The position numbers and the translations under genes were made by a program. Source: CAYPFY01 sp964410105 (lineage in GTDB: Bacteria > Bacteroidota > Ignavibacteria > UBA10030 > SZUA-254). From it: 64,000 nucleotides of DNA. Positions 23,400 through 32,237 of the stretch are shown here, one piece after another (within the stretch, counting starts at the first letter, position 1; every line of letters begins with the position of its first letter). The stretch is taken from the NCBI GenBank assembly GCA_964410105.1, contig CAYPFY010000006.1, positions 97,712 through 161,711 of the forward strand, written 5' to 3'. The notes under the pieces were generated by a model. It was not told the DNA's origin, searched no databases, and saw only the letters and a list, made by a program, of their open reading frames with translations.

Positions 23400-25073
23400 T
23401 TGAACAGGGGCTCACGGCATAGGATTACTCGTGGATCAGCCTTCCAGGTGTTGTCTTCGACTATTCTATTAGCAACGTCATCATTTTCCCAATGGTCAAA
23501 TGATCCAAGCAACAATCTGAAAGTTGGATATGGAGTCTTCTCCGAAGTGTGTAGCGACGGTGCGGGCGGTTGCTACATCACAATCGAACAAAATGGAGGA
23601 TATCCAGAAAGCCTTGTTTTGCTGCGACTGAATTCCCACGGCTACAAAGCGTGGGGATCAAATGTTAGATTGCTGGGATCCCTGCCTGAACAGTTCCTGG
23701 CTTCCCCGATAAACGACGGTGAGAACGGGGTTATCGTTTGCTACCATGATGATAAAATAACTGGCACGCCGGACGCTCCGATTATAACAGAGAGGCTTCT
23801 CGTTCAGCGCGTTGATAGCAGCGGAAACATTCTGTGGGCTTCAGCGGGGATGCGGGTGACACTCTCGGACACCCTTCCCGGGAATCAGTCGATCGTCTCC
23901 GATGGAACCGGGGGATGCATAGTAGCTTGGAACGATGCTGCACACGAAATGTGGGTTCAGCGGATTAGTGCCGAAGGGGGGAGAATGTGGGGAGACAGCG
24001 GGATTTTCCTAGGCCACTCGCAGGAACGCGCGGTCTTGTCCGTCTCAGCCCTCTCTGGGGCTCTGGTTGAATATTACGCATATCCCGATGGACCCTACTA
24101 TGTTCAACGCATAAATCTCGCGGGTTCTTTGCTCTGGAATAATGGAGTTATACTCGCAACAGAGGGGAGCAGAACCGCCTTCGACCAATCCGGTTGCTCT
24201 TACCATCTGGGCGGTACCTTGTTCGGGATATACAATGGCTTATTAGACTTCAGGTACAGTGTGCAAAAACTCGACTCCACGGGGAGAATCAACTGGGATA
24301 TCACCGGAGTCATCCTTGATACTGTGATTGCAAACAACCGCCCCGCGTCTGATCTCATTTCAAGCGAAGATTTGGTTTACGCGTCCTGGCCCCAGCTAAA
24401 CGCAGGGATCTGGGACATCAAGACACAGATTATCCGACCTGACGGATCCAGACTATTGCCTGCTGGCGGGGAGTGGGTGAGCACCTTTCCCTCCGAGCGG
24501 AGAATCATTGGGCTGGTCGGATCTCCTCCAAGAGGTTCAGTGTACGTCTGGTGGGATGGCCGCAGCGGGACGGGCACATACGCGCAACTCGTGGATACCG
24601 CTGGCCGCCGAAATTGGGATTCGACTGACATTGCCCTCTGCCTTCCTGCCCTCGACTATGCTAACGTCACAACAGATGGGAATGGCGGTTGTATCGTTGT
24701 CGGACTTCGTGGATCTGATTACTCGATCCGAGCGCAACAGGTAAGCCGAAATGGAAATCTGGGTGAAATCGTGACAAGTTCCCTGGCGAGTGGAATTCAC
24801 CCGCCCGATCAATTCCAGCTGCATGAATGCTATCCCAATCCATTTAACAGCAGCACGATGATTTCCTACACTCTTCCACGGACAGCGTTCGTGGCGCTCA
24901 AAGTGTTCGATATTTTAGGAAGACAGGTCACAACTCTAGTAGAGAGCACACAGAGAGGCGGATTGCATAGGGTGCGCTTCAATGGTGACGAATTACCTAG
25001 TGGTGTTTACATCGTCCGGATGGAAATAGCCGGAAGAGGAATCGCAACAAAGAAGGTCAGTTTACTTCGGTGA
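23400..25073 (+). CDS. Secreted protein with T9SS C-terminal sorting domain
   Basis: A 557-residue exported protein. A signal-like N-terminus (VLSSTILLATSSFSQW) is followed by a long region of repeated short motifs such as DG(T/N)GGCIVAWND and VQRI/LD(S/T)(A/T)GRxNWD, suggesting a beta-propeller-like fold. The C-terminus is a sorting domain: HECYPNPFNSSTMISYTLP, VFDILGRQVTTLVE, and SGVYIVRMEIAGRG ending in KKVSLLR. Such domains direct proteins through the type IX system to the cell surface. It starts with TTG behind AAGGAG. GC content and codon use are lower than in the neighbours, hinting at different ancestry. The specific function is unknown. Confidence 0.85.
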   Translation: MNRGSRHRITRGSAFQVLSSTILLATSSFSQWSNDPSNNLKVGYGVFSEVCSDGAGGCYITIEQNGGYPESLVLLRLNSHGYKAWGSNVRLLGSLPEQFLASPINDGENGVIVCYHDDKITGTPDAPIITERLLVQRVDSSGNILWASAGMRVTLSDTLPGNQSIVSDGTGGCIVAWNDAAHEMWVQRISAEGGRMWGDSGIFLGHSQERAVLSVSALSGALVEYYAYPDGPYYVQRINLAGSLLWNNGVILATEGSRTAFDQSGCSYHLGGTLFGIYNGLLDFRYSVQKLDSTGRINWDITGVILDTVIANNRPASDLISSEDLVYASWPQLNAGIWDIKTQIIRPDGSRLLPAGGEWVSTFPSERRIIGLVGSPPRGSVYVWWDGRSGTGTYAQLVDTAGRRNWDSTDIALCLPALDYANVTTDGNGGCIVVGLRGSDYSIRAQQVSRNGNLGEIVTSSLASGIHPPDQFQLHECYPNPFNSSTMISYTLPRTAFVALKVFDILGRQVTTLVESTQRGGLHRVRFNGDELPSGVYIVRMEIAGRGIATKKVSLLR

Positions 25074-25224
25074 GTGCAGACCAAAACTATTCACGATTTT
25101 GTGGATTTGGGGGCATGAGAAAGCTCAATGCCTCAAATCCCGATCACGGCAAGCGCTCAAATTCATCTCGGAGCGAGGAGCCGCCCCTAAATAGGAAACG
25201 ATTCTCAGCCGAGCGACTCAACGA

Positions 25225-25710
25225 GTGAAAATGATAGTTTCTATATTTCACAAATCCGCGAGGAGCCAAGGAAGGTTCTCAAGTCTTACTCTGTCCTCTG
25301 TGATGGCTTATGGTTTGATGGCGATGTCGATACTAGCATGTTTGAACGAGGACCCCATAAAATCCTCTCGGAAGCAGGCGATTCAAAGTTGCAAAGATCA
25401 GTTAGAAGCAATTGGATTCAATCTTGATGAGACCGACATTGAACTGTACCCTCATCCCTTGACGGTGGACTCTGTTTTTAGGGGGATATGGAGACCCGAC
25501 CGGTCGACAGAATCATTTTGGTACGAAAGGACCAAGAAATACCTTTCCGGCAGGAGATTCTGGGCGTTTTATTGTGGCCCGCGAGCGCCTGCTCTAGATG
25601 GGGATTGTGAGATTTACGTCGATGCCGACTCGGGTAAACCACTCTACGTCTACCCTTGGGGCACTCCCGAAGAATTGGCTACTAGGCGCTACGGAAGATG
25701 GGCTAGGTAA
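25225..25710 (+). CDS. Hypothetical lipoprotein-like protein
   Basis: A 161-residue open frame starting at GTG 25225 (or ATG 25231). An N-terminal hydrophobic stretch ending in MAMSILAC could be a lipoprotein signal. The remainder has ESFWYERTKKYLSGRRFWAFYCGP and GDCEIYVDADSGKPLYVYPWG (cited in parts: RRFWAFYCGP, DADSGKPLYVYPWG), which reads like a small folded domain. I do not recognise it. It lies in the lower-GC stretch after the T9SS cargo gene. Codon usage looks protein-like but less GC-rich than the surroundings. Confidence 0.55.
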   Translation: MKMIVSIFHKSARSQGRFSSLTLSSVMAYGLMAMSILACLNEDPIKSSRKQAIQSCKDQLEAIGFNLDETDIELYPHPLTVDSVFRGIWRPDRSTESFWYERTKKYLSGRRFWAFYCGPRAPALDGDCEIYVDADSGKPLYVYPWGTPEELATRRYGRWAR

Positions 25711-26092
25711 TCGTCTAAATCCTTGAGCTCGACCCTTAAAAGATCACCCATGCGGATTTCTCTTAACGCAGGAGAATCTCGTAAGTGCAATGCATGGCGT
25801 TCGACTGGCACACGGAGTTTTGTTCATATTACTGACGTGGTCAGAACGAAGAGCACATGGCGAGTGCGAACATGCATGTCGTCGTCATCTCAATTCTCAT
25901 TCCTCGCCCATCTACTGGCCATCAGAATTGGAAATAGGGGACTCATTTAGGCGACAACGATTTGCCTTCAGCATCCCTGTTCCATGGCACCCTAAGCGTT
26001 CTTTGATGCGAACCCCTCGCCCCGGAGAGAAACGAAGGGTGTTCCTTCCGTGCTTTGCATTTCTTCCGGTTTTGTGCTACATTTGCACAATT
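25711..26092. other. Gene-poor region (382 bp) before the thiolase gene
   Basis: It contains a short open frame (25723-25950, 75 codons) with no ribosome site, no recognisable motif and Ser/Arg-rich composition, which I do not accept as a gene. Composition is as in the preceding orphan genes. At the right end is a promoter-like site for the thiolase operon. Confidence 0.5.
26054..26085 (+). promoter_or_regulatory. Bacteroidota-type promoter-like site before thiolase
   Basis: TTTG (26054-26057), 20 nt, then TACATTTG (26078-26085) matches the TTTG-N19-21-TAnnTTTG consensus of Bacteroidota housekeeping promoters. The implied start is only a few bases before the ATG at 26093. Short motifs of this kind arise by chance, so support is moderate. 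Confidence 0.45.
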
Positions 26093-27268
26093 ATGAACGA
26101 CGCTGTCATCGTCAGCGCGTGCCGCACTCCGATCGGAGCCTTCGGCGGCGTGCTCAGCTCGCTTCCCGCCCCCCGGCTCGGGGCGATCGTGGTTGAAGAG
26201 GCTCTTAAGCGAGCCCCGCTCTCCAAAGATCTCGTCGATGAAGTTATTATGGGGAATGTGCTGACGGCAGGCGTCGGACAGGCCCCCGCCCGTCAGGCTG
26301 CGCTTTTCGCAGGCCTCCCCGTATCCGTCGAATGTCTCACCGTCAATAAGGTGTGCGGATCCGGCCTCAAGTCGGTCATGCTTGCGGCTCAGGCGGTGAT
26401 GCTCGGCGACGCTCGCGTCGTCGTGGCAGGTGGCATGGAAAGCATGTCGAATGCCCCCTATCTTCTCGAAAAAGCCCGGACCGGATACAAGATGGGCAAT
26501 GCCACTCTCGTCGATTCAATGATCAAGGATGGGCTCTGGGACGTTTATAACGATTACCATATGGGGAACGCGGCCGAGCTCTGCGCCCGCGAATGCTCCG
26601 TCCCCCGGGAGGCCCAGGATGAATTCGCAATCATGAGCTATAAGCGCGCTCAGGCTGCACAGCAGAAGTGTCTTTTCAGCGACGAGATCGTGCCGGTCTC
26701 CGTGGCTCTCAAAGGGGGGGATCCGCTCGTCGTAAAAGAGGATGAGGAGCCTAAGAAGGCGAAGTTTGAAAAAATCTCCTCTCTGAAACCTGCCTTCCAG
26801 AAGGAGGGAACGGTCACTGCCGCCAACGCATCGAAGCTCAATGACGGCGCGGCAGCCGTCGTCGTGATGTCGAAGGACCACGCACAAACTCTCGGCCTGA
26901 AGCCCCTGGCACGGATCGTCGCCTACGGATCGAGCGCCAAGCGCCCGGAGTGGTTCACGACAGCTCCCGCCGATGTTATTCCGAAGGTTCTGGCGAAAGC
27001 CGGGCTCAGGAAGGAGGACATCGACTTTTTCGAGATCAACGAGGCTTTTGCCGTCGTCAACCTCGCTGTCAACAAGCAGCTCGGCCTGGAGCTCGAAAAA
27101 GTGAACGTGAACGGCGGAGCAGTCGCCCTCGGCCATCCGATCGGCGCCAGCGGCGCCCGCATCCTCGTCACCCTCCTCAATGTGCTCAAACAACGAAATG
27201 CCCGGCGCGGGATGGCGGCAATCTGTATTGGGGGGGGAGAAGCCGCGGCCATGATCGTCGAACGGTGA
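26093..27268 (+). CDS. Acetyl-CoA C-acetyltransferase (thiolase)
   Basis: Condenses or cleaves acetyl-CoA/acetoacetyl-CoA (391 aa, biosynthetic or degradative thiolase). The nucleophile is Cys88 in NKVCGSGLKS. GGMESMSNAPYLL is the family's second signature. The His motif GHPIGASGAR and the C-terminal catalytic Cys in AICIGGGEAAAMIVE complete the site, and EINEAFA is present. The start at ATG 26093 gives MNDAVIVSACRTPIG. The upstream extension is not conserved. It is followed after 2 nt by a 3-hydroxyacyl-CoA dehydrogenase, so the two act in sequence. Confidence 0.95.
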   Translation: MNDAVIVSACRTPIGAFGGVLSSLPAPRLGAIVVEEALKRAPLSKDLVDEVIMGNVLTAGVGQAPARQAALFAGLPVSVECLTVNKVCGSGLKSVMLAAQAVMLGDARVVVAGGMESMSNAPYLLEKARTGYKMGNATLVDSMIKDGLWDVYNDYHMGNAAELCARECSVPREAQDEFAIMSYKRAQAAQQKCLFSDEIVPVSVALKGGDPLVVKEDEEPKKAKFEKISSLKPAFQKEGTVTAANASKLNDGAAAVVVMSKDHAQTLGLKPLARIVAYGSSAKRPEWFTTAPADVIPKVLAKAGLRKEDIDFFEINEAFAVVNLAVNKQLGLELEKVNVNGGAVALGHPIGASGARILVTLLNVLKQRNARRGMAAICIGGGEAAAMIVER

Positions 27269-27270
27269 CG

Positions 27271-28119
27271 ATGAGAGCCACTGTCATAGGCGCAGGCACG
27301 ATGGGAAACGGAATTGCCCACGTCCTCGCCCAGTTCGGTCATGACGTTTCCCTGAGCGATATCGACCAAAAATTTCTCGACAATGCCCTGACGACCATCA
27401 GCCGGAACCTCGACCGGCAGGTGAAGAAAGGGTCTCTCGCGGAGGATCAGAAAGCCAAAACTCTCAGCCGGATCCACACCTCCACCTCCCTTGAATCTTC
27501 CGTCAAAAGCGCCGACATCGTCATCGAGGCTGCCACCGAGGATTTTTCCATAAAGAAGAAGATTTTCAGGAATGTCGACGAAGCTTCCCCGCCCGAAGCG
27601 GTGCTCGCATCCAATACCTCGTCGATATCCATCACCGAAATCGCGGCAGCCACGAAACGCCCGGGGAAGGTTATCGGGATGCACTTCATGAACCCGGTTC
27701 CTGTCATGAAACTGGTGGAGGTCATCAGGGGACTTGCCACAACGCCCGACACACTTGCGCGGGTGATGGATCTCGCAAAATCGCTCGATAAGATCGCTGT
27801 GGAGGTGAATGACTATCCCGGTTTCATATCGAACAGGATTCTCCTCCCGATGATCAATGAGGCGGTCTACTGCGTGATGGAGGGGGTTGCGACCCCGGAT
27901 TCAATCGATACGGTAATGAAACTCGGTATGAACCACCCCATGGGCCCCCTCGCCCTTGCCGATTTCATCGGGCTCGACGTCTGCCTCTCCATAATGAATG
28001 TGCTCCACGACGGGCTCGGAGATTCCAAATACCGACCCTGCCCTTTGCTCAAGAAGATGGTGGCTGCGGGGCATTTGGGCAAAAAATCCGGAAAAGGATT
28101 TTATAACTATGACGTTTGA
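27271..28119 (+). CDS. 3-hydroxybutyryl-CoA dehydrogenase
   Basis: NAD(P)-dependent reduction of acetoacetyl-CoA or the reverse reaction (282 aa, stand-alone HBD type). The Rossmann motif is VIGAGTMGNGIAHV at the N-terminus. SNTSSISITEIA, the active-site GMHFMNPVPVMKLVEVI region (core HFMNPVPVMKL), DYPGFISNRI and NHPMGPLALADFIGLD are all family signatures. It starts at ATG 27271, directly after the thiolase, and its end overlaps the acyl-CoA dehydrogenase gene. A crotonase is not in this cluster and must be elsewhere. Confidence 0.94.
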   Translation: MRATVIGAGTMGNGIAHVLAQFGHDVSLSDIDQKFLDNALTTISRNLDRQVKKGSLAEDQKAKTLSRIHTSTSLESSVKSADIVIEAATEDFSIKKKIFRNVDEASPPEAVLASNTSSISITEIAAATKRPGKVIGMHFMNPVPVMKLVEVIRGLATTPDTLARVMDLAKSLDKIAVEVNDYPGFISNRILLPMINEAVYCVMEGVATPDSIDTVMKLGMNHPMGPLALADFIGLDVCLSIMNVLHDGLGDSKYRPCPLLKKMVAAGHLGKKSGKGFYNYDV

Positions 28120-29251
28120 ATTCACCGAAACCCAGCAGATGATCCGGGAGATGGCCCGGAAGTTTGCCGACGAGGAGCTGCGTCCCTCCGCTGCCGAACG
28201 AGACGAAAAGGAGGAATTCCCCCGCGAAGCTGTCAAGAAAATGGGAGAGCTCGGATTCATGGGAATGACAGTTCCGGAAAAATATGGAGGTGCTGGGCTC
28301 GACACCATTAGTTATGTTCTCGCAATGGAGGAGATTTCAAAGGTCGATGCCTCGTGCGGAGTCATCATGTCCGTCAATAATTCCCTTGTCTGTTATGGAA
28401 TCGACAAGTGGGGGACGGATGAGCAGAAGGCCGAATTCCTGACTCCCCTCGCCACGGGGAAAAAACTGGGGGCGTTCGCGCTCTCCGAACCTGAGGCGGG
28501 GAGCGATGCCACCAATCAGCGGACGACAGCCCGGCGGAACGGCAACGACTATGTCCTCAACGGGACGAAGAATTTTATCACAAATGGCGCGAATGCCGAC
28601 CTCGTCCTTGTCATGGCCACTACCGACAAGTCAAAGGGGGCGAACGGAATCAGCACGTTTATCGTCGAGAAGGGAACCCCCGGTTTTGCGGTTGCAAAGA
28701 AGGAACATAAGCTCGGGATCCGGAGTTCTGACACGGTTTCGCTGTCGTTTCAGGATGCGCCGGTCCCGGCCCGGAACAGAATAGGCGAGGAAGGGTTCGG
28801 ATTCAAATTTGCGATGAAGACGCTGGATGGGGGAAGGATCGGGATTGCCGCACAGGCGATCGGAATTGGTCAGGCCTCACTGGAAGCATCGATTACCTAC
28901 GCAAAACAGCGAAAGGCTTTTGGAAAACTCATATCGGAATTCCAGGCTATTCAGTTCAAAATTGCCGATATGGCCACCAGGGTCGATGCCGCGAGGTTGC
29001 TCGTCCTTAAGGCCGCGGCGCTGAAGGACGCCGGGAAACCGTATGCCCAGTATGCCGCCATGGCAAAGCTCCTCAGCTCAAAAGTTGCTGTGGACGCCGC
29101 ACTTGAGGCCATTCAAATCCACGGGGGCTATGGCTACGTCAAGGATTATGCGGTAGAAAGGTTTTTGAGGGATGCAAAAATCACGGAAATCTATGAGGGG
29201 ACATCCGAAGTTCAAAGAATCGTCATATCAAGGGCGCTTCTGAAAGACTAA
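28109..29251 (+). CDS. Short-chain acyl-CoA dehydrogenase (butyryl-CoA type)
   Basis: FAD enzyme (380 aa). The signatures are GAFALSEPEAGSDA, YAKQRKAFGKLISEFQAIQ (core QRKAFGKLISEFQ) and EIYEGTSEVQRIVI; the last contains the Glu that acts as catalytic base in the short-chain family. It starts at ATG 28109, 11 nt inside the preceding gene. With the thiolase and HBD it forms a cassette for short-chain acyl-CoA oxidation, or butyryl-CoA formation. No electron-transfer flavoprotein genes are adjacent, so direction is undecided. Confidence 0.93.
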   Translation: MTFEFTETQQMIREMARKFADEELRPSAAERDEKEEFPREAVKKMGELGFMGMTVPEKYGGAGLDTISYVLAMEEISKVDASCGVIMSVNNSLVCYGIDKWGTDEQKAEFLTPLATGKKLGAFALSEPEAGSDATNQRTTARRNGNDYVLNGTKNFITNGANADLVLVMATTDKSKGANGISTFIVEKGTPGFAVAKKEHKLGIRSSDTVSLSFQDAPVPARNRIGEEGFGFKFAMKTLDGGRIGIAAQAIGIGQASLEASITYAKQRKAFGKLISEFQAIQFKIADMATRVDAARLLVLKAAALKDAGKPYAQYAAMAKLLSSKVAVDAALEAIQIHGGYGYVKDYAVERFLRDAKITEIYEGTSEVQRIVISRALLKD

Positions 29252-29268
29252 CAACAGAAAGGAATCTT

Positions 29269-29736
29269 ATGAAAGCAATGATTATTGCGGTTCTAAGCCT
29301 TGTGAGCCTGACTGCATCGGCACAGCGAATGGCCGTGGGAGGGAGAGGGGGACTCTCTATATTCAGCAGCCAGGGATCGTCGGCGGGGCTCCAGCTGGGC
29401 CCCACGTTCGACTATGAATTCCAGCCGAGGCTTCTCTACGGTTCGGACCTGAATATCAACAATCAGGGAGGCACGCCCGTGGAATGGGCACATTATGCCA
29501 AATACCTCCTGGATGTCTCACGCCCCGATCTTATGCCGTACGTCGACGGAGGGTTCGGACTCTGGTTCGTGACGGGCGGCCCTTATTTTTCGCTCAGGTT
29601 CGGGGGTGGGGCTTACTTCAAGATCGCGCCGAATATGTATGTCCCTGCCGACGTGCAGCTGGGGCCCGTATTTACCTCCGGCTCAAGCACTTTCTATTTT
29701 GCAATGACAAGCGGGATTCGATATATTTTGCCCTGA
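29269..29736 (+). CDS. Small outer-membrane beta-barrel protein
   Basis: 155 residues. A signal peptide (MKAMIIAVLSLVSLTASAQ) is followed by alternating beta strands rich in Gly and aromatic residues, ending SGIRYILP, as in small eight-stranded barrels. AAGGA lies 8 nt before the ATG. It follows the acyl-CoA dehydrogenase by 17 nt and may be on the same transcript, though function is unknown. A strong terminator follows at 29780. Confidence 0.75.
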   Translation: MKAMIIAVLSLVSLTASAQRMAVGGRGGLSIFSSQGSSAGLQLGPTFDYEFQPRLLYGSDLNINNQGGTPVEWAHYAKYLLDVSRPDLMPYVDGGFGLWFVTGGPYFSLRFGGGAYFKIAPNMYVPADVQLGPVFTSGSSTFYFAMTSGIRYILP

Positions 29737-29779
29737 TAGGTCGTTCATCCAGGGCTAGCGGGTTTTCGGGAAAATGTCG

Positions 29780-29808
29780 AAAAAAGGCCGATTTTCGGCT
29801 TTTTTTTG
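29780..29808 (+). terminator. Intrinsic terminator
   Basis: A short stem GCCGA/TCGGC with a TTT loop, preceded by an A-run and followed by at least eight T. It ends the thiolase-to-small-barrel transcription unit. Confidence 0.85.
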
Positions 29809-29928
29809 AAGCTGCTCGCAATACTTGTTTTAGCCATTATTTTCTACGAAATCTCGCCTATCCCTCTATTAATAGAGTTTAATGATAGTTCTGAGGCATA
29901 TTTTCAAGTGAGCCCTAGAAAATATTAC

Positions 29929-29957
29929 TTGACAAATACTTGATTTTTTGCTATACT
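29929..29957 (+). promoter_or_regulatory. Promoter of outer-membrane protein gene at 30022
   Basis: A consensus TTGACA (29929-29934), 17-nt spacer and TATACT (29952-29957). The leader of about 58 nt ends in a GGAGG ribosome site. By sequence this is the best promoter in the window, so the gene is probably highly expressed. Confidence 0.85.
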
Positions 29958-30021
29958 CCTACCGTTAATTTTCTGAATACAAAGAGTATTCTAAAACAAT
30001 ATTAACACGCTGGAGGGTAAA

Positions 30022-30639
30022 ATGAGTAAGGTTCTGATTAGTGTTACAGTTTTGACGGTTTTTCTGAGTCTCGCCTCGTTCGGACAAGGAATGGGGAACG
30101 GGACTTGGTGGGTGACGGTCGGACCGGAAGCGGGCATCCCGACGGGAGATTTTAATAACGCTTCCAGCTTCGGAATCGGCGGAACCGCCAGACTTGAATA
30201 TATGGTGGATCCCAATTTCACCGTTTCCGCGAAGTCCGGTTATCTGCATTTTACCGGCAAAGACATCAACTACTACGATGCCAGTACCGCCACGACATAT
30301 ACGATCAGCACAGCGGTTAATGCGATTCCGATCCTCGTTGGCGGGAAGTACTTCTTCATGCCCACCGGGGATGCCCGGGTGTACGGCGCGGCCGATGTCG
30401 GGCTCTATAGTGAAAGCTACAGCGCGAGCGCCAATGTGCCCTCCGGCGGATCAACTGTGAACGTCAGCGCAAGCACAAGCAAGACAGACTTTTCAGCGGC
30501 CCCCATTCTCGGTGTGGTTTTCAAGGCCGGGGACAAGATGAATGTCGATGCGAGCGCCAGCTATACGAATGTGTTTACAACCGGCTCGACGACAAGCTGG
30601 ATCGGTTTCAACGTCAGCCTGGAATTCGGTCTGAACTAA
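30022..30639 (+). CDS. Outer-membrane beta-barrel protein
   Basis: 205 residues. A signal peptide (MSKVLISVTVLTVFLSLASFGQ) is followed by a barrel of the PF13568/OMP_b-brl kind: GPEAGIPTGDFNN, GIGGTARLEYMVDPNFTVSAKSGYLHFT-like strands (core GTARLEYMVDPNFTVSAKSG), and the terminal GFNVSLEFGLN. Strand periodicity and the aromatic C-terminus support outer-membrane insertion by BAM. It stands alone between a strong promoter and a strong stem-loop. No specific function can be assigned. Confidence 0.85.
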   Translation: MSKVLISVTVLTVFLSLASFGQGMGNGTWWVTVGPEAGIPTGDFNNASSFGIGGTARLEYMVDPNFTVSAKSGYLHFTGKDINYYDASTATTYTISTAVNAIPILVGGKYFFMPTGDARVYGAADVGLYSESYSASANVPSGGSTVNVSASTSKTDFSAAPILGVVFKAGDKMNVDASASYTNVFTTGSTTSWIGFNVSLEFGLN

Positions 30640-30655
30640 AGGGATGGTCCTTGAA

Positions 30656-30690
30656 ATGCGAAAAGGCGGCCCCATGGCCGCCTTACGCAT
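30656..30690 (+). terminator. Strong stem-loop after barrel gene
   Basis: AAGGCGGCC pairs with GGCCGCCTT around CCAT, extended outside by ATGCG/CGCAT. There is no T-run on the plus strand; the minus strand has a short TTTT. It could be a terminator helped by Rho, or an mRNA-stabilising element. Confidence 0.5.
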
Positions 30691-30762
30691 CTGGGATAGT
30701 CCAGCAGTTAAAAGAGGTCAATTTAACAACTAACTAAATAACCACCAACAAAAGGGCATCAT

Positions 30763-32148
30763 ATGAAGAATCTTGCTATCGTAGCAGTGATGGTTTTCGC
30801 TATGAGCGCCAGCCTATTCGCTCAGGCAAAACCTGGAGGAATTGCTCGACAGGTTTCCATGGGCGGCTCCAATTTCGGAACGAATCTCGTCCTCAATCCT
30901 TTCATTATGGAGGATCCGTCATTGGTGCTTGTTAATCCGGCATATCAGGCTATGTACAAAGATTATGGCTGGGCCAACGTGGCCGGCGGAGCCGTTAAGG
31001 GCCTCTCACAGGCTGGCGGCGACATCGGTGACGATGGTTATGGCCACCAGAATGCCGGGGTTGCCTTCGGCCTGAACAGTGAATGGAACATCGGTGCCAT
31101 TCTCAGCTATGATCCTTCAGTCGTCAATACTGTCAGCGGACTCATTCCGGCGATCGCCCAGCGTGGAACGCAGGCCATCCCCGCGGTAACGAACGTGTGG
31201 GAAGCGGTCATCTCCAATCACATGAATAACCTCGATTGGGGTCTCGGCGTTATGTACGGGTGGTCAAACAGCGATGGTACGTCCAATGACGGCACCACCA
31301 GCACGGCCCGGGAAGCCTCATCCAACGTTTGGGGCTTCAGAGGCGGTATCGTTGCACCGTTCGGATCGGGGAATTCGTTCGATGCAAGCGCTGCCGTCAG
31401 ACTTGATAAGGCAACGGACAGGCGGACCAGCACGGCCGCCGCGCCCGGACCTGCCGCCACAGGCGAATACTCGGTTTCCGGCACGGAACTCGCCTTTACG
31501 GCCCGCGCCAAGTTCAACTGCTCGCCGAAGTTCAATTTTGTTCCTTACGGCGCCCTTACGACAATCTCCGCAGAGCCGAAGGAAGATACACGCCCCGACG
31601 GCGTGACGACGGCACCCGGCGCTTTTAAAGCCAGCGCCCTCGCTTACTCCCTCGGAGTGGGCGGTGAGTACCGCGCCCAGGGCTTTTATTTCGCCGGCGG
31701 TATGAGCTATCAGTCAGCCCGGGTTAAGACCGAATCCACACCCGCGGTCGGCGGCGGCACAAGCACGGCGACGACGACCTTTACAGGCGTTCCTGTTGTC
31801 AATATGGGCGGCGAGTGGTGGTTCCTCGATTGGCTTGCCGGCCGTGCAGGATACTACCGCTGGATCGGCAAGATCAACGGCAAGAGCGAACCGGCCACCG
31901 CAGCGCCCGCGACGCCCAATGTCGAAGCAAATGCTTCCTTCAACAATAGTTTTGTCGCCATCGGCGCCATCAGCCCCGCCAACTTCGACGGCCTCCTCAC
32001 ACTCGGCCTCGGACTGAAATTCGGCGGTTTCTCGATGGATGCAACGGTGAGCGAGGAAGCGCTTCGCCGTGGTCTCGGAGTCGTCGGAGCCCAGGATAAT
32101 ATCAATTCCTTCGGGTACGTAACGACAAGTTACTACTTCGGCGAGTAA
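30763..32148 (+). CDS. Outer-membrane protein, porin-like
   Basis: 461 residues with the signal peptide MKNLAIVAVMVFAMSASLFA. Long amphipathic strands (for example FDASAAVRLDKATDR, LAYSLGVGGEYRAQGFYFAGG) and the C-terminal SFGYVTTSYYFGE with a terminal aromatic pattern fit a larger barrel of about 14-16 strands. It resembles the uncharacterised outer-membrane proteins common in Ignavibacteria. AAAAGGGC lies close to the ATG. A strong intrinsic terminator follows at 32170. The transported substrate, if any, is unknown. Confidence 0.8.
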   Translation: MKNLAIVAVMVFAMSASLFAQAKPGGIARQVSMGGSNFGTNLVLNPFIMEDPSLVLVNPAYQAMYKDYGWANVAGGAVKGLSQAGGDIGDDGYGHQNAGVAFGLNSEWNIGAILSYDPSVVNTVSGLIPAIAQRGTQAIPAVTNVWEAVISNHMNNLDWGLGVMYGWSNSDGTSNDGTTSTAREASSNVWGFRGGIVAPFGSGNSFDASAAVRLDKATDRRTSTAAAPGPAATGEYSVSGTELAFTARAKFNCSPKFNFVPYGALTTISAEPKEDTRPDGVTTAPGAFKASALAYSLGVGGEYRAQGFYFAGGMSYQSARVKTESTPAVGGGTSTATTTFTGVPVVNMGGEWWFLDWLAGRAGYYRWIGKINGKSEPATAAPATPNVEANASFNNSFVAIGAISPANFDGLLTLGLGLKFGGFSMDATVSEEALRRGLGVVGAQDNINSFGYVTTSYYFGE

Positions 32149-32169
32149 TTTCACGAAGTCTGCTCTTCC

Positions 32170-32205
32170 GGGCGGCCGCCAAAAAAACGGCCGCCCTTTT
32201 TTTTT
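32170..32205 (+). terminator. Intrinsic terminator
   Basis: GGGCGGCCG (32170-32178) pairs with CGGCCGCCC (32188-32196), followed by nine T. It isolates the porin-like gene from the sensor kinase gene that starts 32 nt later. Confidence 0.92.
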
Positions 32206-32237
32206 GACCATGAGACACCTGTTCGGTCGCCTCTGAC

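Noticed and set aside
25723..25950. A 75-codon open frame in the gap before the thiolase gene
   Set aside because: No ribosome site, no recognisable motif and odd composition; chance is enough to explain it.
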